DNA from: an uncultured Chitinophagaceae bacterium
GTDB lineage: Bacteria > Bacteroidota > Bacteroidia > Chitinophagales > Chitinophagaceae
DNA length: 49,498 bases
NCBI GenBank assembly: GCA_937862815.1
Contig: CALMED010000033.1
Coordinates: 1-49,498 of the forward strand
Direction: 5' to 3'
This document shows, piece by piece, positions 43,118-49,498 of this stretch. The position numbers and the translations under genes were made by a program. Positions within the stretch are counted from its first letter, which is position 1. Each line of letters opens with the position of its first letter. Under the pieces are notes generated by a model that did no database searches, was not told the DNA's origin, and was given only the letters and a program-made list of their open reading frames with translations.

Positions 43118-45808
43118 TCAACCCCTCCCACTCGCAATCACATACTCTTTCAGTTCCGCATTAAACTCTTCTTCGTGCAACAGTTCTTCCAGCGACAGGT
43201 GCATGCGGTAGCGCCAGTAGTGTTTGGGATTGGCGGGCACATTGATGCGTTCCTCCTGCGGATTTTCGCGTCGGAGCTGCACGCTCATCCCCAACAGTTC
43301 CTGAACCTGGAAAATACTCCACATCGCAGGAGAGTAGAGGTGTTGTTTGATGATATCGCGAACGATCCAGGGCTCACAGAAGTAGGGGGCGCTGCCATAC
43401 TGACCCAATTCATTATTAAAGAATTTCTGGGTCTTGCCCCGGTCTTCCTCCCACCAGCCCCGGATGGTACTCATGTCGTGCGTGGAGGGTGTTACCACGC
43501 TGAGATAAGGGGCATCATTGGGATGAAAGAACTCCCGTTTTGGATCCTTGGGCATGCGCTGGATTTCCAGGCTCAGTACTCCCAGTTGATTCATCACATC
43601 CGGTACACAGTCGGGCACCATGCCCAGGTCTTCACCACAAATGAGCATGTTGGTGGCCCGCTTAAGAGCAGGCAGCTTGGCCATGGCCTGTTTGCGCCAG
43701 TACTCATCCTGGCGGCGGAAGAAATAGTTGACAAAAAGCTCTTCCAGTTTGGAGCGCATATCGGCATCCAGGTAGCGGAAAGATGACGTGGAACTCATGC
43801 TGATGCGGAAGTGGAACTGTTGCGCCTGGCTGCCTTCCACTTCAAACAGGATCACATTGCTGATGCAATCGTACAGTGCCAGCTTCATGCGCTCATTCAT
43901 GTCGTTCTGCTCCTGTGCCAGGAAATGGGCTTCCACTTTGCGCTGGGTGTTAAACGCCTCTTTCAGTTCGTAATACCCATTGCCCACCGGGTTCAGGAAT
44001 CCGTGCAGCCAATGCGCATCATCACCGAGCAATTCCCGCATCACGGCATCATTGATAAATGGCTTGCAGAGGCGCTGGTAATCGAACCAGATACCGCGCT
44101 GACCAAACTCGCTGATGTGTACCGGTGTGGCGGGTACAAAGTAACCCATGATACCTTCCACTGCATGCATGGGGATGCTCCAGATACGGAAAAACCCAAG
44201 GATGTGGTCAATACGGAAAGCGTCGAAATAGTTGCTCATCTGCTCAAAACGTTTCCGCCACCAACTGAAACCGTCATCGGCCATCCGCTGCCAGTTGTAG
44301 GTAGGGAATCCCCAATTCTGCCCTTTAACCGCAAAATCATCGGGGGGAGCGCCTGCCTGCATGTTCATATTATACAGTTCCGGCTCCATCCAGGCGTCAC
44401 AACTGTTGCGGTAAATACCAATGGGAATATCGCCTTTCACTATAATTTGATGGGCGTGCGCATATTCGGCCGCTTCTTTCAGCTGGAGGTGCAAATGGTA
44501 TTGCACAAAGTAGTAGATGGCGATTTCGTCGTAGTGCTTCTGAGCGGGATCTACAAATTCCTGGATGGCATGGGCATCGTATACGGAATGCTCCTTCCAC
44601 TGGCTGAAGTCGGGTGTTTTGTATTTATCCCGCAGGTAGCTGAACGCCGCATAGGGAACCAGCCAGTGCCGGTTGAGATCAAAGAATTCGAAAAAGGTAA
44701 GATCGTCGTGCAGGTCGGCTTTCTGTTCATTATACAGTTCTTTCAGCACGGTCCATTTGTGCTTCATGACCTGTTCGTAGTCAATTTCGGGCAAGGCGTT
44801 GAGTTCCTGTTGTTGCTTGCTGAACGACTGGATGACGGGGTGATGATGTCCGCCGGCCACCTGCTCCAGGTTGATATAAACCGGGTGCAGGGCAAAGGCG
44901 GAAATGGCGGCGTACGGGTAGGAGTCCACCCAGGTATGTGTGGCCGTAGTATCGTTGATCGGCAGTATCTGGATCAGCTTCAGGTGCACCTTCCGGGCCC
45001 AGTCCACCAGCAACTTAAGATCGGTGAACTCCCCAACGCCGAAGCTCTTTGCCGTGCGCAGGCTGAATACAGGGATGGCCACACCTGCGCCATGCCAGGT
45101 GCTGTTGGCAATTTGCACGAAGCCGTCGTGCAGGACCGTCAGTTTGCGGGCAGCAGGCCCATCGTACAGCACCCGGTTGTTGCCTCCTTCAAAATATAAG
45201 AAAGCCTTGGTTTTGGCGTGATACACACCGTACTTGTACGCGATGGGAAAACTCTCCGACGCCAGGTTGAGCCGGGCAACCCACCAGTTGCCTTCGCGGC
45301 TCATCGCAACCGGCGCATCGGTTTCCCAGTTTCCCAATGTCTTATTGCTCCCCACCAGGCAAAGCGTTTCGTGCTCCTGCAGCAGGGGTGCTTTCACTTT
45401 AAATACATGGGTCACGTTTTTCAGCGAACGCAGACGGGCCTGTTTGCGTTTGGGCAGTAACACTTCCTGAAAAGGTTGCGTGTAAAAAACGTTTTCAAAT
45501 TCACCGGCATGGTTCCAGGTGTCCACCACCGTTACATCATCGGCATCCAGCTTCATAACTTCAAGGCGCCGGTCGTTTCCCCATTCCAGAATCTGCTCGC
45601 CGGCTTCGTTCACCAGGAAATAATTGTATTGTAAAACGTTTTCAAAATCCTTACCCGGTTCGATGGTAGCTGTCCAGAATTCATCGTTGAGATAATGCAT
45701 CGGCAAGGCGGCCGCGGTATCGCCATTGCCCAGGGCATCACAGTTGCCGGTAAGAAAAAGGCCCTGTCCATAAACGGTATGGAAGCGCAGGTAAAACTGA
45801 ATTTTCAT
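43118..45808 (-). CDS. malQ: 4-alpha-glucanotransferase with tandem CBM20 domains (DPE2-like)
   Basis: An 896-residue GH77 enzyme that transfers glucan segments between maltodextrins, releasing glucose. I start it at 45808 (MKIQFYLRFHTVYGQGL), where the first starch-binding domain begins; 120 upstream codons are open but look non-coding. Two CBM20 domains (about residues 1-105 and 125-230) precede the catalytic barrel. GH77 signatures: VAIPVFSLRTAKSFGVGEF, GDIPIGI, FRIDHILGFFR (Asp534 nucleophile), GEDLGMVP (Glu726 acid/base) and STHDMSTIRGWW. The two CBM20 modules and an insertion make it like the cytosolic DPE2 of plants, not like the 500-residue E. coli MalQ, which suggests that it acts on branched or soluble glycogen-like glucan. 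Confidence 0.92.
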   Translation of the reverse strand: MKIQFYLRFHTVYGQGLFLTGNCDALGNGDTAAALPMHYLNDEFWTATIEPGKDFENVLQYNYFLVNEAGEQILEWGNDRRLEVMKLDADDVTVVDTWNHAGEFENVFYTQPFQEVLLPKRKQARLRSLKNVTHVFKVKAPLLQEHETLCLVGSNKTLGNWETDAPVAMSREGNWWVARLNLASESFPIAYKYGVYHAKTKAFLYFEGGNNRVLYDGPAARKLTVLHDGFVQIANSTWHGAGVAIPVFSLRTAKSFGVGEFTDLKLLVDWARKVHLKLIQILPINDTTATHTWVDSYPYAAISAFALHPVYINLEQVAGGHHHPVIQSFSKQQQELNALPEIDYEQVMKHKWTVLKELYNEQKADLHDDLTFFEFFDLNRHWLVPYAAFSYLRDKYKTPDFSQWKEHSVYDAHAIQEFVDPAQKHYDEIAIYYFVQYHLHLQLKEAAEYAHAHQIIVKGDIPIGIYRNSCDAWMEPELYNMNMQAGAPPDDFAVKGQNWGFPTYNWQRMADDGFSWWRKRFEQMSNYFDAFRIDHILGFFRIWSIPMHAVEGIMGYFVPATPVHISEFGQRGIWFDYQRLCKPFINDAVMRELLGDDAHWLHGFLNPVGNGYYELKEAFNTQRKVEAHFLAQEQNDMNERMKLALYDCISNVILFEVEGSQAQQFHFRISMSSTSSFRYLDADMRSKLEELFVNYFFRRQDEYWRKQAMAKLPALKRATNMLICGEDLGMVPDCVPDVMNQLGVLSLEIQRMPKDPKREFFHPNDAPYLSVVTPSTHDMSTIRGWWEEDRGKTQKFFNNELGQYGSAPYFCEPWIVRDIIKQHLYSPAMWSIFQVQELLGMSVQLRRENPQEERINVPANPKHYWRYRMHLSLEELLHEEEFNAELKEYVIASGRG

Positions 45809-45882
45809 TTCAAGAGGTTTACAGGTAATCAGACGTGGTGCCTGCGGTGTGCGGATCACAGAAATACACAGGCAGGCAACCC

Positions 45883-45912
45883 GTACAGCAGCAGCTTGCC
45901 ACCCCGCTGTAC
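45883..45912. promoter_or_regulatory. Inverted repeat in the malQ/cardiolipin synthase divergent region
   Basis: GTACAGC (45883-45889) and GCTGTAC (45906-45912) form a perfect 7-bp inverted repeat with 16 bases between. It stands 75 bases before the malQ start and about 100 before the plus-strand synthase gene. It may be an operator or just a hairpin; no regulator gene is nearby. Confidence 0.3.
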
Positions 45913-46012
45913 AGGGGAGCAAAATACTTAAAAAACAACAAGGCCTCAAAGAAAATAAGCGACAACGGATGGACCGGCAGCAGGGGCGAACCGGGCAGTT
46001 GCCAAATGCCCG

Positions 46013-47227
46013 ATGATGCGTATCTTGGTTAAAATTCTTCCTGTGTCTGCAGTGCGTCCAACCCTGGCCTCGGTTTACACCCCCCGCAACCAGGTTCAAC
46101 TGGTGGAAGGGGGCCGGTCGTATTTCGACCGGCTGCTGGAACTGATCGGTCAGGCGCAGCACACCCTGCACTTCCAGACGTACATCTTTGACGCTGATGA
46201 AACCGGGCTGGAAGTTGCTACCGCCTTAGAAGCCGCGGCATCACGGGGTGTAGCGGTTTTCCTGTTGCTGGATGGTTATGCATCGCAAAGCTTGCCGGTC
46301 ACCTTCATCACAAAGCTGAAAGCTGTTGGTATCCGGCACCGGTGGTTTGAGCCGCTGCTGCGGGGTAAAAGCTATTATTTCGGACGCCGGCTGCATCACA
46401 AAGTAGTGGTGGCAGACGCCCGGATGGCGCTGGTGGGCGGCATCAACATCAGCAACCGCTACAACGACCTGCCCGATGCTCCCGCCTGGCTCGACTGGGC
46501 CCTGGACGTGCGGGGAGAAGCGGCACTGCAACTCGACCATCTCTGCTTCAAACTATGGAACAAATCCTCCCTGCGCCGTTCCCGGCCCATCGCGCCAGTG
46601 GTACAGTCGCAACAGGTGGAAGATGTACCCGAATGCCTGGTGCGAGTTCGCCGGAACGATTGGGTGAACCGGCGGGTGGACATCTCCCGCAGTTACCTGG
46701 AAATGCTGCGGCGGGCGGAAAAGGAAATCATCATCATGTCGAGTTATTTTCTGCCCGGACGCCTGTTCCGAACGGCGCTGCAGCGAACCATCAGGCGGGG
46801 AGTGGACATCAAGATCATCATTGCCGGAACTTCCGATATAAAAATTGCCAAGGCGGCAGAACGGTACTGGTATCCCTGGCTGTTAAAACAGGGTATCCGC
46901 ATCTATGAATACGAACCAAGAGTATTGCACGGGAAGTTGTCGGTATATGATGAAAAATGGGTAACAGTGGGTTCTTACAACATCAATAACATCAGCGCCT
47001 ATGCCAGCATTGAACTGAACCTGGATGTGCTGAACAACGCATTTGGTAGCAGTACGCGGGAAAAACTCATTAAAATCATCCGGGAAAACTGTACCGAAAT
47101 AACTCCGGAACGCTTTGCCCGGCGGAGGAACCTGTTCACCCAATTCATAGATTGGTTCAGTTACGAATTTTACCGGGCGATCGTCTTTCTCTTTACCTTT
47201 TACTTCCGCCAGCGGAAAAAGGAATAG
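46013..47227 (+). CDS. Cardiolipin synthase-type phospholipase D protein
   Basis: A 404-residue protein with two complete HKD motifs: LHHKVVVADARMALVGG (about residues 126-142) and LHGKLSVYDEKWVTVGS (about 303-319). Such enzymes make cardiolipin from two phosphatidylglycerol molecules, or hydrolyse or exchange phospholipid head groups. There is no N-terminal membrane helix, as in ClsB-type rather than ClsA-type enzymes; the C-terminal FYRAIVFLFTFYF helix may bind the membrane. Starts at 46013 and 46016 are both possible. It stands alone, divergent from malQ and convergent with the coiled-coil gene. Confidence 0.88.
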   Translation: MMRILVKILPVSAVRPTLASVYTPRNQVQLVEGGRSYFDRLLELIGQAQHTLHFQTYIFDADETGLEVATALEAAASRGVAVFLLLDGYASQSLPVTFITKLKAVGIRHRWFEPLLRGKSYYFGRRLHHKVVVADARMALVGGINISNRYNDLPDAPAWLDWALDVRGEAALQLDHLCFKLWNKSSLRRSRPIAPVVQSQQVEDVPECLVRVRRNDWVNRRVDISRSYLEMLRRAEKEIIIMSSYFLPGRLFRTALQRTIRRGVDIKIIIAGTSDIKIAKAAERYWYPWLLKQGIRIYEYEPRVLHGKLSVYDEKWVTVGSYNINNISAYASIELNLDVLNNAFGSSTREKLIKIIRENCTEITPERFARRRNLFTQFIDWFSYEFYRAIVFLFTFYFRQRKKE

Positions 47228-47338
47228 TAGCTGTGGTTAAACTTTTGGACCCGGCATTAAAATATTGCGCTTTATTTCAACCACCGCCGTCCGTCATATG
47301 CATGACAAAACGCAGCTCAAATATGCTATTGAGAAGTT

Positions 47339-47674
47339 TCAGGAATCGTTCTCTTTTTTCTCTTTCACTTTATCTGCAAAGCGCTCGATGCTTTCAGCTG
47401 CCTTATCAAGGAAATGATCCATGATTTTCCCCAGCCCATCCTGCAATTTTTCATTGTTCCAGATCCGCTCCGTCAGCTTGGCACCCAGCATTTCCGTGCC
47501 CGATTGGTAGGTACGGTGAAAGATGCTGTTGTAGGTCATGCCGCCGAAGTTCTGCCGCAGGTGATCCGCCTGGTCTTCCAGCCGGTCTTGCAGCCGCCGG
47601 GCTTCCAGCCGCAGCCGGTAGATTTCCTTTTCCAGCGCGGTGATCGTGTTTACCGGTTTTTTCAGTTTTGCCAT
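47339..47674 (-). CDS. Small coiled-coil protein, function unknown
   Basis: A 111-residue soluble protein. Residues 8-45 form a charged coiled coil (ALEKEIYRLRLEARRLQDRL), then a Gly-rich link and a second amphipathic region (KIMDHFLDKAAESIERFADK) with a lysine-rich tail. No signal peptide, membrane helix or known motif is seen. It follows the holin-like gene by 16 bases and is the last gene of a three-gene minus-strand group, so it likely works with the membrane protein. I do not recognise the family. Confidence 0.7.
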   Translation of the reverse strand: MAKLKKPVNTITALEKEIYRLRLEARRLQDRLEDQADHLRQNFGGMTYNSIFHRTYQSGTEMLGAKLTERIWNNEKLQDGLGKIMDHFLDKAAESIERFADKVKEKKENDS

Positions 47675-47690
47675 TGCGTCAACATTTGTA

Positions 47691-48071
47691 TCATCGCTCA
47701 GACTCCTCCTCCTCCGGCTCAGGTTCCGAGCTGAGCCGGATGAACGTGCGGATGACGGGATTTACAAACAAAGCTTTCCGGAAGATCGTCAACAGTACAA
47801 TCAGTAGTACAAGAATAAGGGTGGCAATGCCAAAGCCCATTACTAAACTGCCGGTGAGCGACGAAAACCAAAAGCCTAACACCAGTCCGATAAAAATCAA
47901 CACCAGCACAAAAAGGAAAACGGACAAAAACAACCAGGCGAGAAAGCCTATTGTACGGGAAGCCACACGAATACCCTGCAACCGGAAAATCTCCAGCCTC
48001 GTTTCCAGGTAGTCCTGCAGAAGATCTTTGGTCTCTTTGAAAAATGTACCCAGGTTGTCTCTTTCCCGCAT
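47691..48071 (-). CDS. Holin-like membrane protein (phage holin superfamily III / DUF1469)
   Basis: A 126-residue protein. An N-terminal amphipathic helix (NLGTFFKETKDLLQDYLETRLEIFRL) is followed by two hydrophobic helices (about residues 43-66 and 70-92) and an acidic tail (EPEPEEEESER). This is the pattern of the DUF1469 group, which is often annotated as phage holin although most members are chromosomal and stress-associated. No phage genes are nearby. It stands 21 bases after the baeRF-like gene. Confidence 0.75.
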   Translation of the reverse strand: MRERDNLGTFFKETKDLLQDYLETRLEIFRLQGIRVASRTIGFLAWLFLSVFLFVLVLIFIGLVLGFWFSSLTGSLVMGFGIATLILVLLIVLLTIFRKALFVNPVIRTFIRLSSEPEPEEEESER

Positions 48072-48092
48072 GTTGATATTCTAAGATAACAC

Positions 48093-49193
48093 TTAAACGT
48101 AAAACTGGATCAGGGCAATGTGGTCAAACTGCTGCAGACTGCCATCTTCCACAAAGGCCACGTCGCCACCGTACCGCAACACCAGTTCAATGGCGTCATC
48201 CACCACATCATTGGACAAATGAAAATCATTTTCTTTACCGGTAGGTTTGTACACAATTTTACCATCCGAAATATGTTCGCCGGCAGCAGTAAAGTTTTTC
48301 TCCACAATAAGGAGCCGTCCCTTTTTCTGATAAGCCTGTTCCCACACATCCTGGATACCGGTTGCCAGTTTCTTTTCATTGGCCGCCTGCTCAATCTGTT
48401 CCAGCAATTGATTGTGCTGTCTGCGTTTCCATGCAGCAAAAGCCGGCTCCAGCACCTGCAGCAACTGCGGCACGGAGGCATTGTCGAAATTACCCTCTGC
48501 ATAACCGCTGATGACGGATGAATTGCGGGTGATGGATTTGAACAATCCCAGGATGGTTTTGGTGCCCATGATGAATACCGGGAGGCGGTGGCTGTTCATC
48601 ACCTGCTGCAGTTCTTTGTCCATCTGCCGCATGAATTTCTCCACCTGGGTGGTTTTGTATTCATCGGGGTCGGTAAAGTTGGACACCCGCTCCACCGAAT
48701 CATTCCAGTAAGCTTCCAGCGAATCCGGCGATTGCAGTTTCACCGGCATCAACTGTCCGTTTTCGCCCATAAAAAGTTTGCAGTGTTCGCTGCTCAGCAG
48801 GAAGAGTATGAATTGCTGTTGTTCTTTACGGCTGAATACCAGGTCGCGGATTTCAAACGACTCATCAATGACAACCCGTGCCGGAACCATTGCATCCAGG
48901 AAAAGGAGCTTTTCATAAACAGGAGAGGCAAAGAGGGCGATTCCTTTTTTATTGGCGGGCACCTGGATGTCGGCCGCCATAGTTAACAGTTTCCGGAATA
49001 CAGGCTCCGCCTGTTCGGGCGGATACTGCTCCTTCAGCTGCTTTTCCACTTTATCGAAGGCGTATTTCAGTTCCTTCTGCAACTCAGCCATCAGTCCGAT
49101 TTTGGTTTCAAAAGGAAGGATAACCGAAACAGCCGGACGGTAATGCACGGCTTCCAGAACTTCCCTGATTTCGGGGGCGATTTTTTCTTTCAT
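48093..49193 (-). CDS. baeRF-like protein (bacterial archaeo-eukaryotic release factor family)
   Basis: A 366-residue soluble protein with no signal peptide. Order and pattern match the baeRF families: an N-terminal region (SVILPFETKIGL), a middle domain around the segment QFILFLLSSEHCKLFMG, and an eRF1 domain-3-like C-terminus (DVAFVEDGSLQQFDHIALIQFYV). It lacks an obvious GGQ peptide-release motif. Family members are proposed, from genome comparison, to act in ribosome rescue or dormancy; few have been tested. It is the first gene of the three-gene group. A one-mismatch -7 box (TTCCTTTG, minus strand, 49297-49290) lies about 95 bases upstream. The assignment is by pattern only. Confidence 0.62.
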   Translation of the reverse strand: MKEKIAPEIREVLEAVHYRPAVSVILPFETKIGLMAELQKELKYAFDKVEKQLKEQYPPEQAEPVFRKLLTMAADIQVPANKKGIALFASPVYEKLLFLDAMVPARVVIDESFEIRDLVFSRKEQQQFILFLLSSEHCKLFMGENGQLMPVKLQSPDSLEAYWNDSVERVSNFTDPDEYKTTQVEKFMRQMDKELQQVMNSHRLPVFIMGTKTILGLFKSITRNSSVISGYAEGNFDNASVPQLLQVLEPAFAAWKRRQHNQLLEQIEQAANEKKLATGIQDVWEQAYQKKGRLLIVEKNFTAAGEHISDGKIVYKPTGKENDFHLSNDVVDDAIELVLRYGGDVAFVEDGSLQQFDHIALIQFYV

Positions 49194-49349
49194 AATGCGA
49201 TCCTTTTATGTGCTGTAAACTAATGCAAGAGCATAATTTGTAGTATGATGTAAATCAGAGCTTTTTTTGATGCATCTCATAAGTCTCCGCAAAGGAAAAC
49301 GGAGACCGGATCGTTAAAGAACGTATACAGCAGAAAGTGGAATCTTCCG

Positions 49350-49357
49350 TACATTTG
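49350..49357 (+). promoter_or_regulatory. -7 promoter box of the tRNA gene
   Basis: TACATTTG fully matches TAnnTTTG and ends seven bases before the first base of the mature tRNA, placing transcription start at or just before it. The stretch 49194-49349 upstream holds an inverted repeat (GTCTCCG at 49283-49289 with CGGAGAC at 49300-49306). Confidence 0.65.
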
Positions 49358-49364
49358 CACCCCT

Positions 49365-49454
49365 GGAGAGATGCCGGAGCGGTCGATCGGGGCGGTCTCG
49401 AAAACCGTTGTGCCAGCAATGGTACCCAGGGTTCGAATCCCTGTCTCTCCGCCA
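49365..49454 (+). tRNA. tRNA-Ser (anticodon CGA)
   Basis: The acceptor stem is GGAGAGA (49365-49371) with TCTCTCC (49444-49450). The anticodon loop CTCGAAA gives anticodon CGA, reading UCG serine codons. The long variable arm is a serine-class feature. The T-loop GGTTCGAATCC is standard. The discriminator G (49451) is followed by an encoded CCA (49452-49454). Confidence 0.97.
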
Positions 49455-49465
49455 GCACCCATGAC

Positions 49466-49489
49466 AGCCCCACGCCAGTGGGGCTTTTT
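49466..49489 (+). terminator. Rho-independent terminator of the tRNA gene
   Basis: AGCCCCAC (49466-49473) pairs with GTGGGGCT (49478-49485) around GCCA, followed by a run of T residues. It lies 12 bases after the tRNA CCA. Confidence 0.93.
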
Positions 49490-49498
49490 CATGGGTGA

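Noticed and set aside
42852..43121. An 89-residue open frame downstream of malQ
   Set aside because: Much of it is translation of the seven-base repeat, and it overlaps the malQ end.
45809..46171. A 121-residue N-terminal extension of malQ
   Set aside because: It runs through the divergent promoter region and the start of the synthase gene, is Cys/Arg-rich, and the CBM20 domain begins exactly at 45808.
47691..48071. Prophage remnant suggested by the holin-like gene
   Set aside because: No endolysin, structural or integrase genes are close; DUF1469 proteins are usually chromosomal.
49255..49492. Two short open frames antisense to the tRNA
   Set aside because: They contain the GFEPWVP-type string that arises from translating the reverse complement of a serine tRNA, a known annotation artefact.

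Overview
The window looks like chromosomal DNA from a member of the Bacteroidota, probably a Chitinophagaceae-like bacterium; no rRNA or other decisive marker is present, so the family is inference. The grounds are TAnnTTTG-type -7 promoter boxes (for example just before the tRNA, ribBA and TPR genes), an Oar-type TonB-dependent receptor with an N-terminal carboxypeptidase-like domain, PorT-like and TamB envelope proteins, SLC45-type and FHS-type sugar permeases, and a moderately high G+C content. It holds 32 protein genes and one tRNA gene, with no prophage, CRISPR array or rRNA. LAYOUT: (1) 1-1310 is a tandem array of about 160-bp units, each with two alternating GC-rich hairpins, interrupted by a REP-associated tyrosine transposase gene (203-769). 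(2) 1349-10503, all on the minus strand, is an exported hydrolase and transport group: M14 carboxypeptidase, serine hydrolase, PIG-L deacetylase, a 38-residue membrane miniprotein overlapping a sodium:solute symporter gene, and a lipoprotein. (3) 10633-18900, plus strand: gamma-glutamyltransferase, an overlapping alpha-oxoamine-synthase-like PLP enzyme, an outer-membrane barrel, and a 1580-residue TamB protein that seems to use a TTG start. It converges, 3 bp apart, on ribBA. (4) 20299-23574 is a monocistronic TonB receptor with a strong terminator. (5) 23726-29488 is a compact group of carboxylate-amine ligase-type enzymes: esterase, ATP-grasp 1, Uma2 nuclease-fold protein, GCS2 ligase, ATP-grasp 2 and a class-I glutamine amidotransferase. 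It is the best candidate here for an uncharacterised pathway. (6) 29701-45808 is a glycogen/starch/maltodextrin island: glgA, glgC, SLC45 permease, periplasmic amylase and glgB on the minus strand; a hexose permease and ROK glucokinase on the plus strand; and a large CBM20-bearing malQ. A dipeptide epimerase sits inside it. (7) 46013-49193 holds a phospholipase-D-type cardiolipin synthase and a minus-strand trio (baeRF-like protein, holin-like membrane protein, coiled-coil protein). (8) tRNA-Ser(CGA) with its own promoter and terminator closes the window. HOW THE GENES WORK TOGETHER: the carbohydrate island contains steps for both making glycogen (GlgC, GlgA, GlgB) and using external maltodextrin (amylase, permease, MalQ, glucokinase), so stored and imported glucans probably share glucose and glucose-1-phosphate pools. 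Region 2 plus Ggt and the epimerase suggest scavenging of peptides and amino sugars, but substrates cannot be read from sequence. Short tandem repeats follow several stop codons (TGAA/TGAG tetramers after the PIG-L and glucokinase genes, a seven-base repeat after malQ).
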